Source of the DNA: Panaeolus papilionaceus
Taxonomy: Eukaryota; Basidiomycota; Agaricomycetes; Agaricales
DNA length: 64,000 nucleotides
NCBI GenBank assembly: GCA_015501605.1
Contig: JADNRZ010000011.1
Coordinates: 1,756,101-1,820,100 of the forward strand
Direction of reading: 5' to 3'
This document shows, piece after piece, positions 11,815 to 23,510 of this stretch. The position numbers were made by a program, and so were the translations under genes. The notes under the pieces were generated by a model that was not told where the DNA came from, ran no database searches, and saw only the letters and a list, made by a program, of their open reading frames with translations. How positions within the stretch are numbered: the first letter of the stretch is position 1; each line of letters starts with the position of its first letter.

Positions 11815-14211
11815 TTATTGTCCCTCTATACAAGTCTCAGCCAAAAGGGTTTGAGGCCGCACCCGCCTGCATTCGGAGTTGTTGACTTCTCCCCAAGTCA
11901 AGTCGTCGTTACATTTCCGTGTTTGAGTGTTTTCTGGGAAGTCGGAGTCTTGGCCGCATGGCAATTCGACTTCATCCCCCGCAGAAGCAGCTGGCCATGC
12001 TCCGTTTGCACTACAGGAGCGATAGTAACTTAAAAGTTTTCTAGTCAACTGAGAATCTGGGGTGTCTAGATCAACGGCCCAAAGCTACGTGGACGTAAAT
12101 TGGGAGCTCAGCAGTCTGATTGTCAAATTCAAAGTGCAAGGGAGCCTACCATGCCCCCTCGAAGGCCACGAGAATTGATGGCGCTGACCTTCGATTGGAA
12201 TGACCACTCGTCATCATACCTGTCGAGAAATATGGACTACGTCAATCGACCGGACTCAAGCTTCGAGGATAGTGACATACCCAACCCATTGGTTATCAAA
12301 TACCATGTAATAGCCATCTTCAGGGACGAAGTGAATGGCACTGTCCACCAAATTCTGCTTTGCCAGGGCATCTGCTATTTCTTTGATCTCGAAATAAGAC
12401 AGGTAGCCTTTCTGATATTCAAAATCGGATCAACAACAATGGAATTGACTAATTGAGAGAGAGAAGAATACCTCTGCGGTACATCTACCAGCCACTCCAG
12501 CCGTTCCGGCACATCCTGGAGTGTTACAATTAGCATCGTCCAGCGTCCATACTCGACCGTAGAGGGGCATTCCAGCATTGATTTTCTTCGCTGGAACGCC
12601 TGCGTTTAGGTATAAGTCAATGGCAGAGGTAAAAGACCAGCCTATGTCAAATTTAGAAAGGGACCAAGAAAACAACTCGCTGTCCCATCGTACCCTTCTT
12701 GATGGTGTCTGAGATTGGGGCTTGCACTTCCATTGTGGGATCCCAATTTCCGTAGAAGTCATATCTGTCAACAGTCGTCAGCGATTTGCTCGTTAAAGTA
12801 GAAATAGACAGACGTCATCAGGTTAAACCAGTCAATGGAGTCGTTAATTGTTTTCCCCTAAAATAATATGATTTAGTGCACGCAGGAGAAACAGAGGTGG
12901 GAGATACGAACCTCGATGAGAGCGAATTTATCGGGGTCAGCAGGGGAAGCTACTGTGATAAGCAGCCGAGGTTTTCCTGAGGAGCTTGCCTCTGCTTCAA
13001 CCTTGGCGCGCATTTCCTGAACACTGGCACAATAGTTAGGAAAAACTAAATTAAAGAAAGCAGACCGCCTTACAGCTTGGTGAAGTTGGTGGTATCTTTC
13101 GAACTACCACCCCGAGCGGGATCTCCAACATATTCCCAATCCTTGTCAAACACTTTAGTCTATACGTAGCACCAGATAGTACTGTAAATTTGCGTACAAT
13201 GTCGATTCCATCGAATCCAAGGTCACGGGCCCATTGAATACAACTATCAATGAAGGTCGCTCGGCCGGCTGCGGTTGATGCCATGTTGGAAAAGAAGGTC
13301 GAATAATCGATGCCTCCAGTATATCTACTTGGGCCGTCATTCATGCTCCAACCGCCAACGCTAAACGACGTTTTACAGTTGGGATTGGTTCCCTTGACCC
13401 ATTTGTTGAAACGCATAGAAAGGTCGAGGTCATCATATTCGTGTGGAATGACTGAGTTATTGTTGGCCATGAATACGAAAGCGTAGTTGATATGGGTATA
13501 TAAATAAGGATTGATCTATAAATTGAAGAATCAATATTGAAGTTAGTGTACGATTATAGAAGGAAAAAATACATGTTCCGGAAGGAAGGAGTTGTTTTTG
13601 TCACATCCAGGGGTCGAGGGATCCAAACCGCGGTATTGTCTAAATCAGATCACAGCACTGAGCCAGATCACTGCAGTAACAAGCCAGTGAATGGTACTTA
13701 CGCCCAATTCGAAAAGTACCCGACTAGTTCTCTATTCATGAAGTAATACATAAGAAAAAATGTCAAGAACAGCAAAGATGTATACTAACTTGTTCGCGAA
13801 CGTACCATCCGGTGGTCGGAAAAGCTTCGATTTATCAATGTTGGGCGCGGTTGGTCCAGCTGGGGGTGGTGCTAGATTTACAATGGAACAAGTCAGTGTG
13901 ACCGGTAGCCAATCTAGCGAATTCAACTAACGCGGTCCGTCGTTTATCTGCAAATTCATCACTTCTTTAGTTCGAATATTCGTTCGAGGTTACAACAGAC
14001 GTACACATTGTGCCTGGCAGCGTTTGGATGTCAAGCAGAAATCCGAGGTGGTGCCACAATATCCGTATTGAGAACAACATTGCCCTTTACCAGCACACAG
14101 CGCTCCGTTATTCTGTGTGCCGCATGCTTGACTTGCTACAGGGTTAGTATGGATGACAAGGCTGGTGAGCACAGTGAGGGTAAACGTCCCCAGCAAGTGG
14201 GTGAGGTGCAT
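11815..14211 (-). CDS. CBM18-GH18 chitinase, subgroup C (killer-toxin-like) type
   Basis: Fourteen exons: complement(11815..12084, 12150..12219, 12281..12411, 12472..12641, 12694..12764, 12814..12857, 12912..13023, 13074..13141, 13198..13515, 13573..13639, 13702..13729, 13806..13871, 13932..13947, 14005..14211), 545 aa. Order: signal peptide (1-28); hevein-type chitin-binding domain (CBM18, about 30-66, with CCSQYGYCG); Pro-rich linker; GH18 barrel. GH18 motifs are SFSVGGWS, the catalytic DGIDIDWE (Glu237) across an exon junction, MTYDFYG and the closing GGMLWAVDLD. It should cut chitin outside the cell. The last 80 residues form a Cys-containing module (C.ANGAWPA...C......TRKC..D.TWG.V..S.C) reminiscent of a hormone-receptor/HRM-like fold. 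Exon 2 (16 bases) is the weakest part. Subgroup C enzymes resemble the chitinase subunit of yeast killer toxin and are linked to fungal-fungal attack or wall remodelling. Confidence 0.88.
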
Positions 14212-14700
14212 TTTCGAAGAGCTTGCGGGCGGAACGTCGTCAAAAAGTGGGGAAGCTTACAAAGTTTGTCAAGTCGATATTAACTTACATTCATAATCTC
14301 TGCCCACATGCTAATCGAGAAAGATCTGTATGCCGGACCAAATCTCCAGCGCTATGTGGCGACTGGTTAGCATTCGAAGGGTGTCAGCGGTCCTGTCACT
14401 TACCATGATTGGTAATTTCTGTTGCCAGCTGGCGCTCCACAACTTAACCACTTCCATAACGATACATCAAAGGCAGCAGTAACTTGACAGGACCATCCCC
14501 ATACTACACAGTAATGCGGCATTAGCTGATGTTACAATACTTGCTGGCATGCTAATAGAATCCTGTATCCGATGGAACAACCAGACATGTCATGGTTCGT
14601 TTCGGGTCGACGATGGGTTACTGTGGTAGTAAAAACTTGCGGTTGTGGTATTATCTACCTCCAAATTTGATTCCCTTCGCCCCAAAACATTTGGGCTGCT
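14212..14700. promoter_or_regulatory. Divergent promoter region
   Basis: 489 bases separate the start codons of the chitinase (minus) and the EF-hand/PAN gene (plus), so this must carry both promoters. No element was recognised with confidence. Confidence 0.45.
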
Positions 14701-17700
14701 ATGAGGGCTGTAGTTCTGCTTGCACTACTGCATGTCGCTCTCCCGTGTACGTCTGCTTGGAAATTGTCTTCATCGTCAGCGAGGAGCCTTGCAAGGCGCT
14801 CTTTGGACAAAGGCTATCTCAACAAACCCCCAACTGACATCTTCAAGATCATCGACGCCAACGATGACGGGAAAATATCTCTTTCTGAGCTCCATACTGT
14901 GTCAAACTTTGGTTGGGCTGACCAAAACGCTTCGCGCCGTGCAAGAGTGACTTTCGGGATTGCTCATCCATTCGAGTTTATCCACGAATTTGATGCAGAT
15001 GGCAAGTAAAATTTGGTATTTCTGATGATCTTCCTAGCTTATGAGAGGCTTTAAGGCGACGGTTCACTATCCTTTGAGGAGTTTTCTGTGTCTCTGAGCG
15101 ACTTGGGAGTGGAACCTTCTCCAGGAGTCCAACAAAAGTGCTCTTCCATGCAGACGCGTCTTGACATGTGCAAAACCAGTGAGATTCTCAAGTGCAACTG
15201 TACGTATTTTATCCTCTCTGATCCCCATCTATAAATGCAACTAACAATTTACAACAGTATATCTTGACATGGCTCAAAACATTTGCCACTTAGACCAGCC
15301 AAGTGTTGTCGAACACTGTATTATGTCCTCGCCTTGCCGATCTATCTGTAGCTGCATCAAGCACGCAGAAAAAGCTGCACATGGGCAGGCGACATTTACT
15401 CTTCAACACCCCAGTGGCCGAGAAGAGCACATATCATCGTTGGCTGCTCAGGTCAACAGCACAGAGGTTGGGATGCATCAACCCCAGAAACGCTTTTTCT
15501 GGTTCTTCCTGATCTTTGCTGTCGTGGAAGTCACCCTTCTGTCCTACCCCATAGCTTTGATTTCTCTCAATACAATCGCATCAAACACGCAAAAGGAATA
15601 TAAGAACTTAGATTTCAAGGCCTGTGTCTGCCTCCACAGCACCTGGTGCACTTTCCAACTGACATACCCTCCTATTTTGTAGGTATGGGATGGATCTAAT
15701 ACCCCCCCTGCCTGTGCCGCGTATGTGTTTTGGAGTAATAGCTGTGGTGCTATTGGTTCTGGAGGAGCGCGTGGATGCTCCGACGGGGGAACTCGTCTGT
15801 ATGAGAATTCGTGTAAAGGTGAGTCTGACCATGTTCTGTTTTGACCCTTCCTATTCTGTGCTGAGTATCGCCAGATCACTTTAGGTATGGGAGTCAGGGG
15901 TGCGGTTTCCTTAGTCTTGGGTGCAAGAGTTTGTGTTACGGTATCAATCCTAAGGGGTGTCCAGTATGTCCTTCGACACTTATGTTAGTATCAAAGTCTA
16001 ATTTCATATTTAAAAGTGCTCTATTGTCGACAAGTGGATTCAACAGGTATGTAGCATTATTTTGAATCCCAATTTGAGTGCGTTAATTTCGGGTTTCAGG
16101 ACGATATCGATTATCCAGGAAACGATCTTGAGTCACTTCGTGTTGCACAAGTCAGTGACTGTCGCAACGCTTGTGCTACAAGCACAAAATGCCTAGCCTT
16201 TGTCATTCCTCCGCCGACTGAAGACCAGAATCAGCCTGTGAGCATGGTTGCTCATGTGTGTTGAACGTTGCTGACTCTGATGATATTTCAGAATTGCTAC
16301 TTGAAAGGTGCCCTCGGGCCTTTCTCTAAATCGGGCGGTATGACAAGCTTCTTAAAGGTTACAGCTGATGCGAAATCCTGTCCCAATAACTTGGGAGGTG
16401 GCGACGGCCTTGGTGTGTATGACAGAAGGGAAACATCCCTGACCACTTTACCTCGCTCGGACATTGCTGCGCGTGCTGATGATTTGTGAGTGGGGCAGTC
16501 AGCTCAAGATACAGTCGTGTACTTACCGCATCTATTTCAGCAATCGAAACAAACTCTGGCCATTCGTCCCCAACGACAGTGTAAGCCATCATCAACCGAA
16601 CATCTGTATTGCCAACATTGATCTCTTAGTGGGTAGTACATCGTTTTGGCTCACTTTTTAGTTTCGTTATATCGTAGCCTTTGGATCAATCAGGAACAGC
16701 TTGCAACCAGGTCTGACGGTAAGATGCATATGCGAACCCACTGCTGGTATAGCTGAATAAATTTGCCACAGCTGTGCTCACCTCGATTGGCGCTCGAAAT
16801 CTTTCGCCTGACCCCACGGAACCAGTTACATCGAGCGCCAATCCCCGATGGAGGTTCAACGAGTCTTGGCGCTTGGCAACCGTCTTCCGTTCCTTAATTT
16901 TCCTCGCGTCATCAACTCAAACCCCCGTAGCCACCTTCTTGAATCGCCAGGGCAGCGATAGTCTCGCTACCGCCCTCTTCCCTCAAGCCATGCGGACCAT
17001 CCTCATCAACAATGAACAAACAATTCGGAATGGAAACCTTGCATGGGCTGGGGCTAGATCAAGTGAAGAACCTTATCCGGGCGTGAATTCGGCGTACGCA
17101 AATGGACTGGGTTTCTACCAGGGTGGAGCACAGGGACCGTTCAGTCTTGAGGCAGCCTTTATTCTTGCAACTCAGCTTGCAGGTATCAATTGGTCGACGT
17201 TTGCCACCAACGCGGCGGCCGCGAACCGACCCATGTTTTGGGCCAATGCTATTGTCCCCGAGGTCCCAGGAGGAGATTTCATGACGCAGTGCCTTACCCA
17301 ATTTACTGATACGAGTACGCGAAGGATTGGATTCCTTCAACAAACGGGTTCTGCTACAGGAGATCCGAGAGCGGGGATTTACTTCGTGGTAGGTATTATT
17401 TTGTGCACTCATAAGCATCGACTCGCTGTACTGATGCAACCGAACTTTTCGATGCCTTTAGCTCGATATTGACGGTGGCCGAGATGAGGATACGAATGAT
17501 ACGCGTAACGTGTTCGTGTTTGCCATGCATAGTATGTCATTCGAGAGAACCTGGACCTTTGTCGCATTCTCACTTTATTTGTCTCTAGCTATTGACCCAC
17601 ATTCGAGAGTCCACGTTCCCAATGGCAACTCTCTTACCTCCCCGACCTACACTACAATAACTCCAGGCGCGACTGTTCCCGGGCCACCGACCACTGTGAG

Positions 17701-18112
17701 CGATCAACGAGCGCGTTTCATGGCACATGCGGTATGTCCAACAATCAACTTAAAGGTTGCCGCCAGTGACACTAATTCAACGCCTCATAGCACGCTGCCT
17801 GGGTTCCATATAATCGACTACGGGAGTTCATGGCCCAAGGTTCGTTGCACTAACTTGGACATCAAACAGGATGCTCCTTACCTGTTTTTTTAGATCCAAA
17901 TTCTAACACTCGCGTCGGATTCCCTGGATATACTCAAGTGGGCTCGTTCCATCTGTAAGCTTTTAGGCGTTACTGTTTCTATTCCTGATATTCATGCTTA
18001 AATACTCCTCAGATACATATTATCAGAAGATACCTCTGTATTTCCACGAAACGAGTATGTCAACAGCGACACCAACGACCCTCCTTCTAGGGGTCCCAAG
18101 GACGAGTTGTAG
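14701..18112 (+). CDS. Secretory EF-hand/PAN-domain protein ending in KDEL, unknown function
   Basis: Seventeen exons: 14701..15001, 15056..15199, 15258..15625, 15683..15818, 15875..15963, 16017..16046, 16100..16237, 16292..16485, 16541..16580, 16662..16718, 16772..16888, 16951..17388, 17462..17531, 17589..17731, 17791..17839, 17894..17954, 18013..18112; 824 aa with phase intact at all 16 junctions. Signal peptide (1-19); EF-hand loops at about 52-63 (DANDDGKISLSE) and 98-109 (DADGDGSLSFEE); Cys-rich stretch; hydrophobic segment about 228-250, possibly a membrane helix; Cys-rich part; PAN/apple-like domain about 345-420 (DIDYPGNDLESL...C...CA....CLAF); a long C-terminal half I do not recognise; final PKDEL, an ER-retrieval signal. 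The first intron is GC-AG. Two adjacent genes are possible, but the unbroken phase argues for one. Perhaps a calcium-binding ER-resident protein. Confidence 0.65.
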
Positions 18113-19028
18113 TTTTTCGTTCGAGGGATATATTTGGAGAACACCGCATCCATCTTGCGCCTGTAGAGCCTGTAGATAAACTTGATTCAGTGTTGAGTGT
18201 AACCTACTCTGATAATTATCGAAGTTATGTGAATTATTATATCATACATGTTTTTATTTATTTCAAAGCGAGACGTACATTATGTATGTCCTCCACGGGA
18301 CTTCCAAGCACGATGAATTGAGCAACTTGGGGCGACCCAGGGAACTGGAAAAGAAGCGGTAAAGCGTTGGGTCGAAGACTCGAGACGAATTCGGATGAAG
18401 GTGTGCAGAGAGAGTGGGTATCAAGCTTGCGCAGGGCGGGAGTCTTGTTGACGAAGTGGGCAAGACTCTGATCGAGGTTGAAGCTTTGACCCAGAAAGAG
18501 CAAGGGAACCGGTCAAGACCGTATTGAACCAGATACAACGAGTACTATAGATAGCTATAGATAGATAACATAGACTACAGCAGTTGTCAGTAAAATGGAT
18601 AGAAGTCAAGGAAAGTAAAGTGGCTCACCTCAGTCGAGGTATATTCGGCTGAGGTGTACAGATGAGGACTATATACTACACAAATGATAAACATTGGTTG
18701 TAGTCTACGATTGTCCATTAACAAAATAAAGAAGCATAAAAGAAATAAAGAGAGAATGGACCTGGTGATAAACAATCACCGATCCATCGATCCACTGGTG
18801 TTCCTAACTACCAGTCTCAACAGACGGTACTGGAGTATCGGGTATTTGCATAATCCAGCTATCAGTCAACTGTTCGACATGGCTGACTGGAAAGTTGAGA
18901 GTAGACCACTCGGATGACCTGACATGCAGCGCGAAAATCGGGTTATTTGCGATTGAATAAAGACTGTCGAGACGGTCATAAAGGGGGGAGTCGAAGGTTT
19001 CATGTTTATCATGATAGCATTCAATGAA
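18113..19028. other. Spacer, no gene recognised
   Basis: Short frames on both strands lack domains. A TAGATAGCTATAGATAGATA simple-sequence patch lies near 18546-18568. Confidence 0.4.
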
Positions 19029-19238
19029 TTAACCGCCGCTCCTCCTATCGAGCTCGTCGACCAAATGGTAAACCTCCCTCTGTCTACCAAGTGAAGGCCA
19101 AGTCTCCTTCGCTGCCACAGAAATGAGGTACAACACATCGTAAACCGTGTTCTTGTCCGACATTGACGAGATTAAAGATTCGAAGGCTGTCACAGACCCT
19201 AACCCAGATTCGAGGTTGCCCTGGGCGCTTGCTCCCAT
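19029..19238 (-). CDS. Small hypothetical ORF
   Basis: A 69-codon frame (MGASAQGNLESGLG...DELDRRSGG) lies about 150 bp downstream of mRF1 on the same strand. Its composition is protein-like, with a central helix-rich part containing VYDVLYLISVAAKETW. I do not recognise the family, see no upstream exon, and cannot exclude chance. It could also be a 3' remnant of an older gene. Confidence 0.22.
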   Translation of the reverse strand: MGASAQGNLESGLGSVTAFESLISSMSDKNTVYDVLYLISVAAKETWPSLGRQREVYHLVDELDRRSGG

Positions 19239-19390
19239 TCGCTCATCTGTTGGAGTGAGGGAGTAGATACTTCAGCCGCAAGTTCGACATTCGTTGAACT
19301 TCAAAGGAGGTGATATGAAAATCAATGTCATTAGGATAGGATGTTTAATATATAGCAATAAAATAGTCTAGGGGGTTATACATTCCCTAT

Positions 19391-20736
19391 TCATTTCTCC
19401 TCTACCTCTGCCAACATATCCTCCATGGCGCTCTCTTCTTCGCTTTTTTTCATGGCATCGATAAACGACATGATCCCTTCGCCCTCCATCACACTTGTCA
19501 AGTTCTTCATGGTCAAGCCTATCCTATGGTCGGTCACTCGATCCTGAGCATAGTTGTATGTCCTGATTTTCTCGCTCCGGTCAGCTGTTTTGACAAGATT
19601 ACGACGAGTGTCGCGTCGTTCTGTAATTTCACGGGATATTTTGAGGTCGAGCAGGCGGGAGCGAAGGACCTGGAAGGCGCGTCTGCGATTTTGGTGCTGT
19701 GATCGTTCGTCTTGCATTGAGACGGTGATTCCAGTGGGTATATGGGTTAAGCGAACTGCTGATTCGGTTTTGTTGACGTGCTGTAGTGACTGTTTAGCTT
19801 CTGCGAATTAAGGGAGAGATATTTAGTACCTGGCCTCCTGCACCCCGCGCACGCATGACCTCAAGTTTAATGTCTTCCATTTTGAAGAGTTCGTCGTCGT
19901 GTGATGCATTTTCTTCTTCAAGAGGAAGGACCTATGCAATATGAGCGCGTTGAGGTCGTGATTTGGGTGAAATGAACTTACAACAAGGGCAATAGTACTC
20001 GTGTGTGTTCTCCCGCTAGCTTCCGTCGCCGGAACACGCTGAACGCGATGCACGCCGCTCTCGTATTTCAGGGCGTCATAAACACCGTGGCCCTTGAACT
20101 CTACAATTGCATCCTTAATTCCTCCCCCCTCGACATCGTTCTTGGCTACGATTTCGGACGACCAATTTGATGTGTTTGCGAGGCGCTGGTACATACGCAA
20201 CATGTCGGCTAGGAATAGCGATGCTTCTGAACCTCCTACACCAGACTTCATTTCCATAAGTGCAGATAGATGGGATGTCGCTGATGGTGGAATGAGTAGC
20301 GTTGGGAATGTCTGGGTGAGAAGAGAGTCGAGGGTTGTTGATAATTCGGTGATTTCGTCGTCTGCTAACGAACGCATGGACGGGTCAGAGTCGGAAAGCA
20401 GAGGAATGGCATCCTTTAATTGAGACTGTGTTTCTGTATAAGATAACCATGCTGCGCTCAAAGGTTCAGATTCTTTCAATTGACGGAGACGGGCAATGTC
20501 CGAAGGTGTGGACAACTCTGGGGTGAGCTATAGAATATTTTTAGAATTAATTGCTGAATTTATAAAGAATTAAAGAGTACCTTTGATTTTATATTTTCTC
20601 GTTCTTCGATTCTTTTCTGAACAATTCGTAAAATTCTTGCATTTTGTTTCTCCAGACTCTGGATTTTTTCAAGAATTGGGATTTTATTCGTTGAAAATTG
20701 ACGAATAATTGATGATGAAGGTCGCAGAAAGAGCAT
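19391..20736 (-). CDS. MRF1: Mitochondrial peptide chain release factor 1 (mRF1)
   Basis: Model: complement(19391..19780, 19830..19931, 19982..20527, 20581..20736), 397 aa. It ends mitochondrial translation by recognising stop codons in the ribosomal A site and triggering peptide release. The start at 20736 gives a mitochondrial presequence ([18 protein letters not shown]). The catalytic GGQ (residues 266-268) sits in [18 protein letters not shown] and is split by an intron directly after Gln. The codon-recognition domain carries the RF-1 pattern [17 protein letters not shown], and the C-terminal domain contains the typical SRLLDLK and [14 protein letters not shown] stretches. Introns are 48-53 bases, phase 0 throughout. 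Its start codon lies 75 bp from the left terminal repeat of the RecQ-DUF6589 element, so its promoter may lie within transposon sequence. Confidence 0.93.
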
Positions 20737-20810
20737 TGAGTATGTATTGTTTGGTTGAGATTGAATTGACAAACAGTTTGTATCACATTCATGTGTGCCT
20801 CTCTGCGGCG

Positions 20811-20948
20811 GCTGTTAACTAGGCTCGTGAACCAGCTCGTTATTTTCAAACTCCGATGCGTCCCGCAAGGGAGTTCGTAGAACGGCTGGTCCACACGGCA
20901 ACAAAATTCGGGGGTAGCGAAAGTAAAGTGGGGACTTAGCGAAATTTC
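20811..20948. repeat. Left terminal inverted repeat of the RecQ-DUF6589 element
   Basis: The outer block 20811-20835 and inner block 20885-20948 are inverted relative to 24596-24622 and 24472-24534. The inner blocks differ at about one position in 63; the outer blocks differ by a 3-base gap and a single change. Confidence 0.7.
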
Positions 20949-21072
20949 ATGAAATTGCTCTTCGTCACTCAACAATCAATGATCTTTCACTTGCACAAAC
21001 GCTCGCAACATCAATTTAGATCACTAACAATATTTAATAATTATGTATAATCACCGTGAATAATTTATGGAA

Positions 21073-23510
21073 CTATTTTTTAGTTATATTATATGCAGAT
21101 GACCCACGAAGAACTGAATTTGTAGGGGTGGAAGATGATGATGATTGAGAATCACCACTAGGCTGAGGAGCCGCTCCCAAAGCGGCTGCGTGCTGTTGAA
21201 TATATTGACGACCCATAGCATACATTGGGTAAGTAGCCCCGAAATATCCGCTTTGATAATATTGACCTGGCTGACTGATGGCTGCAGGTGACGATGATAT
21301 CTGAATGGGCGTTGAGTAGGCCATAGGATATGAATATGGTAAAGAATATCCTCCGTAAGGAATTGTTGTTGGTGTTGAGTAAGTGCCTGTGCGAGGGGTG
21401 GATGGAAAAGGGTACATTGGAGGGCACGGATATGTGTGAATGGGAACAGGAGCTGGGCGAGGCGTAGAAGGAACCGAAGGAACTATTGGTGTCGAGGTTG
21501 ATGGCTGTGAAAGGTGAGGTGACAGATGGTGAGAACGACTCATGTTCATCATCATGAGGCTTTTTGCTTACCTGACAACTACCACCATCAACCACCCCAA
21601 CTTGCTTGTCACTCGTCTCGCTCACTACTGTACTTGTTGATATTTCCGACGCTTTACGCTTGTTATTTCTTTTCTGAGTTGGCTGTGACAATGCTATCGA
21701 TGCATCTATGGAATATGCAGACGCGGGAATCTTCTGGGTAACTGTGAGTAGCTCGTTCTTGTAACGCGAATAGAATAGCCACTGATTCTTGAGCACTCGT
21801 TTTAGGCTTTCGTCAGTAACCGGACCCATGGATGAAAGGGTGGATATCAGAGAGTCGGGTAGAAGAGCAGAAGGGCCATGCATTGCATTGGGGAAATCAC
21901 GTTGGTGAGTGTCTGTTCGCCATTCATATAGTGCCCATTTTAATGGATCACAAATGGGTAGTTTTTTGACAGTCGTTTGTCGTGGTTTAGCGACTGGTGG
22001 ACCGGGGCGGGTGCGGTCGAGCAGTGTAGGGTTACAGATGTCGCAACACAATAACGGTGTATCTATTTGTAAGTGAAATTATCAGTTAATGTGCAGAAGG
22101 AGCTGAGTATTCTTACCAGAAATAACATTTCGATATGCTTTGGTTGTAACACGGCGGCGACATTTGGTTGTTTGGACCAGAGCCCGTAATCCCTCATCTG
22201 TCGCATCAGGATTGGGTTCGACTTCCTTGCCTCCGTCAATTATTTCGTCCTTTATTCCTTTATATGAACCACGCAAGATTCCATTAGAGATCGCGAAGTC
22301 GCCTATCTCCTTCTTGGTGCGCAGATCCTTCTTTTTGGTTGACTCTGAGTCTGCGTTTGTTGAGACCGAAGGTGTGTGTCCTCCTTTCTTTGCTCCGGAT
22401 TTTTTCTTGGTTGACGTTGGTGCATTTGTTGATGTGTCTTGATCCCCGCCATATATAGTCCGTTCTGCAAGCAATACAGCCAACCCACTCATGGTTGACG
22501 TCCGGGCAGCACGTCCAGCCCTTTGAACGAATGAGGAAAGGGTTTGTGGGAGCTTCCACTGCACGACAACCTCAACGGCAGGAAGATTACAACCCTGTGG
22601 GTTGCATTATGTGAGTCGTCATCTTATATATTTTTAAACTTTCAACTTACCATGCCTGCAGCGTCAGTGCATACGAGGACCCTAACACGCCCAGATTTAA
22701 ATAGCGCCAAAACCATAGAACGATATTCCAGATGAAACCCAGCACTGAATGGACGAATGAGGCCGGCATTGCGAAGATGGGAAGGTAGAAGGGTGCAAAG
22801 GTAGTCGATGATTTCTGGACCTTTTGTGACACTGTCTGCATAGAGCATGGTCAAGGGTATGTCATCTGCTCCATTGATAGTTCTCGCGGTGATGATAAAG
22901 TCTAGGTCACGGTAACTGTCTTGTGAATGCTCTAGTGCACGAACCACTAGTGCGACATTAGGCCGGTCATTGCCAATATTCACGAAGAGGAAATCCGATT
23001 CCTTGGGATATTCAAGCTTCTTCAGAACATCGGAACGAAGGCGGTCAGGTAGCGTTGCTGACATCGCCACAATTGGTGTTCCACGGGGCAGAAATGCGCG
23101 AATCATTCCAAGTTCGCCGTATTTCTTTCGGAAACCAGAGCCCCAGTGTGAGACAACGTGAGCTTCATCAACCACCACAGCAAAAACTCGTGAAGTGAAT
23201 GCTGATTTCCTTAGCATGTCATCAACAAATGTTTTCGACAGGAGTAGTTCAGGGGAGATTACAAGAATCTGATAATGGCCTGCCTTGAGCGCCTGAAAAC
23301 GGTCAGTTTAATTTGATTCCATATCATGTTTCATGATTATGTCTAACTTACCTCCAGCACCTCAGGTGTACATCCACCAAAGCTGCTATTGACTGCTACT
23401 GCTGATAGCCCAAATTCTTCGGTAAATGTCAAGGCTTGTTCGTTTTGCAGGGCTAAAAGCGGTGACACCATGATGGTCTTTGTGGAGGTGGACTTGGTGC
23501 AGGAGCACAT
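21073..23510 (-). pseudogene. RecQ-like DEAH helicase, 5'-truncated
   Basis: Model: complement(21073..21504, 21572..22062, 22117..22594, 22651..23292, 23352..23510), 733 codons, phase consistent. Superfamily 2 motifs in order: Ia-like IMVSPLLALQNEQ, Ib-like VISPELLL, II as DEAH (VVVDEAHVVSHWG), III as SAT (VAMSATLPD), V-like VLVCTDAAGMG and VI as QRAGRAAR. Motif I (Walker A GKT), needed for ATP binding, is absent, because the frame begins directly upstream of motif Ia at the junction with the DUF6589 fragment. The C-terminal part has a CCDICNP cysteine cluster and a long Pro/Tyr/Ser-rich tail. Such helicases are expanded in agaricomycete genomes, often beside transposon genes. This copy is not expected to unwind DNA. 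Confidence 0.75.

Noticed and set aside
15608..15879. Minus-strand frames opposite the EF-hand/PAN gene
   Set aside because: No domains; the plus strand has phase-consistent Cys-rich exons here.
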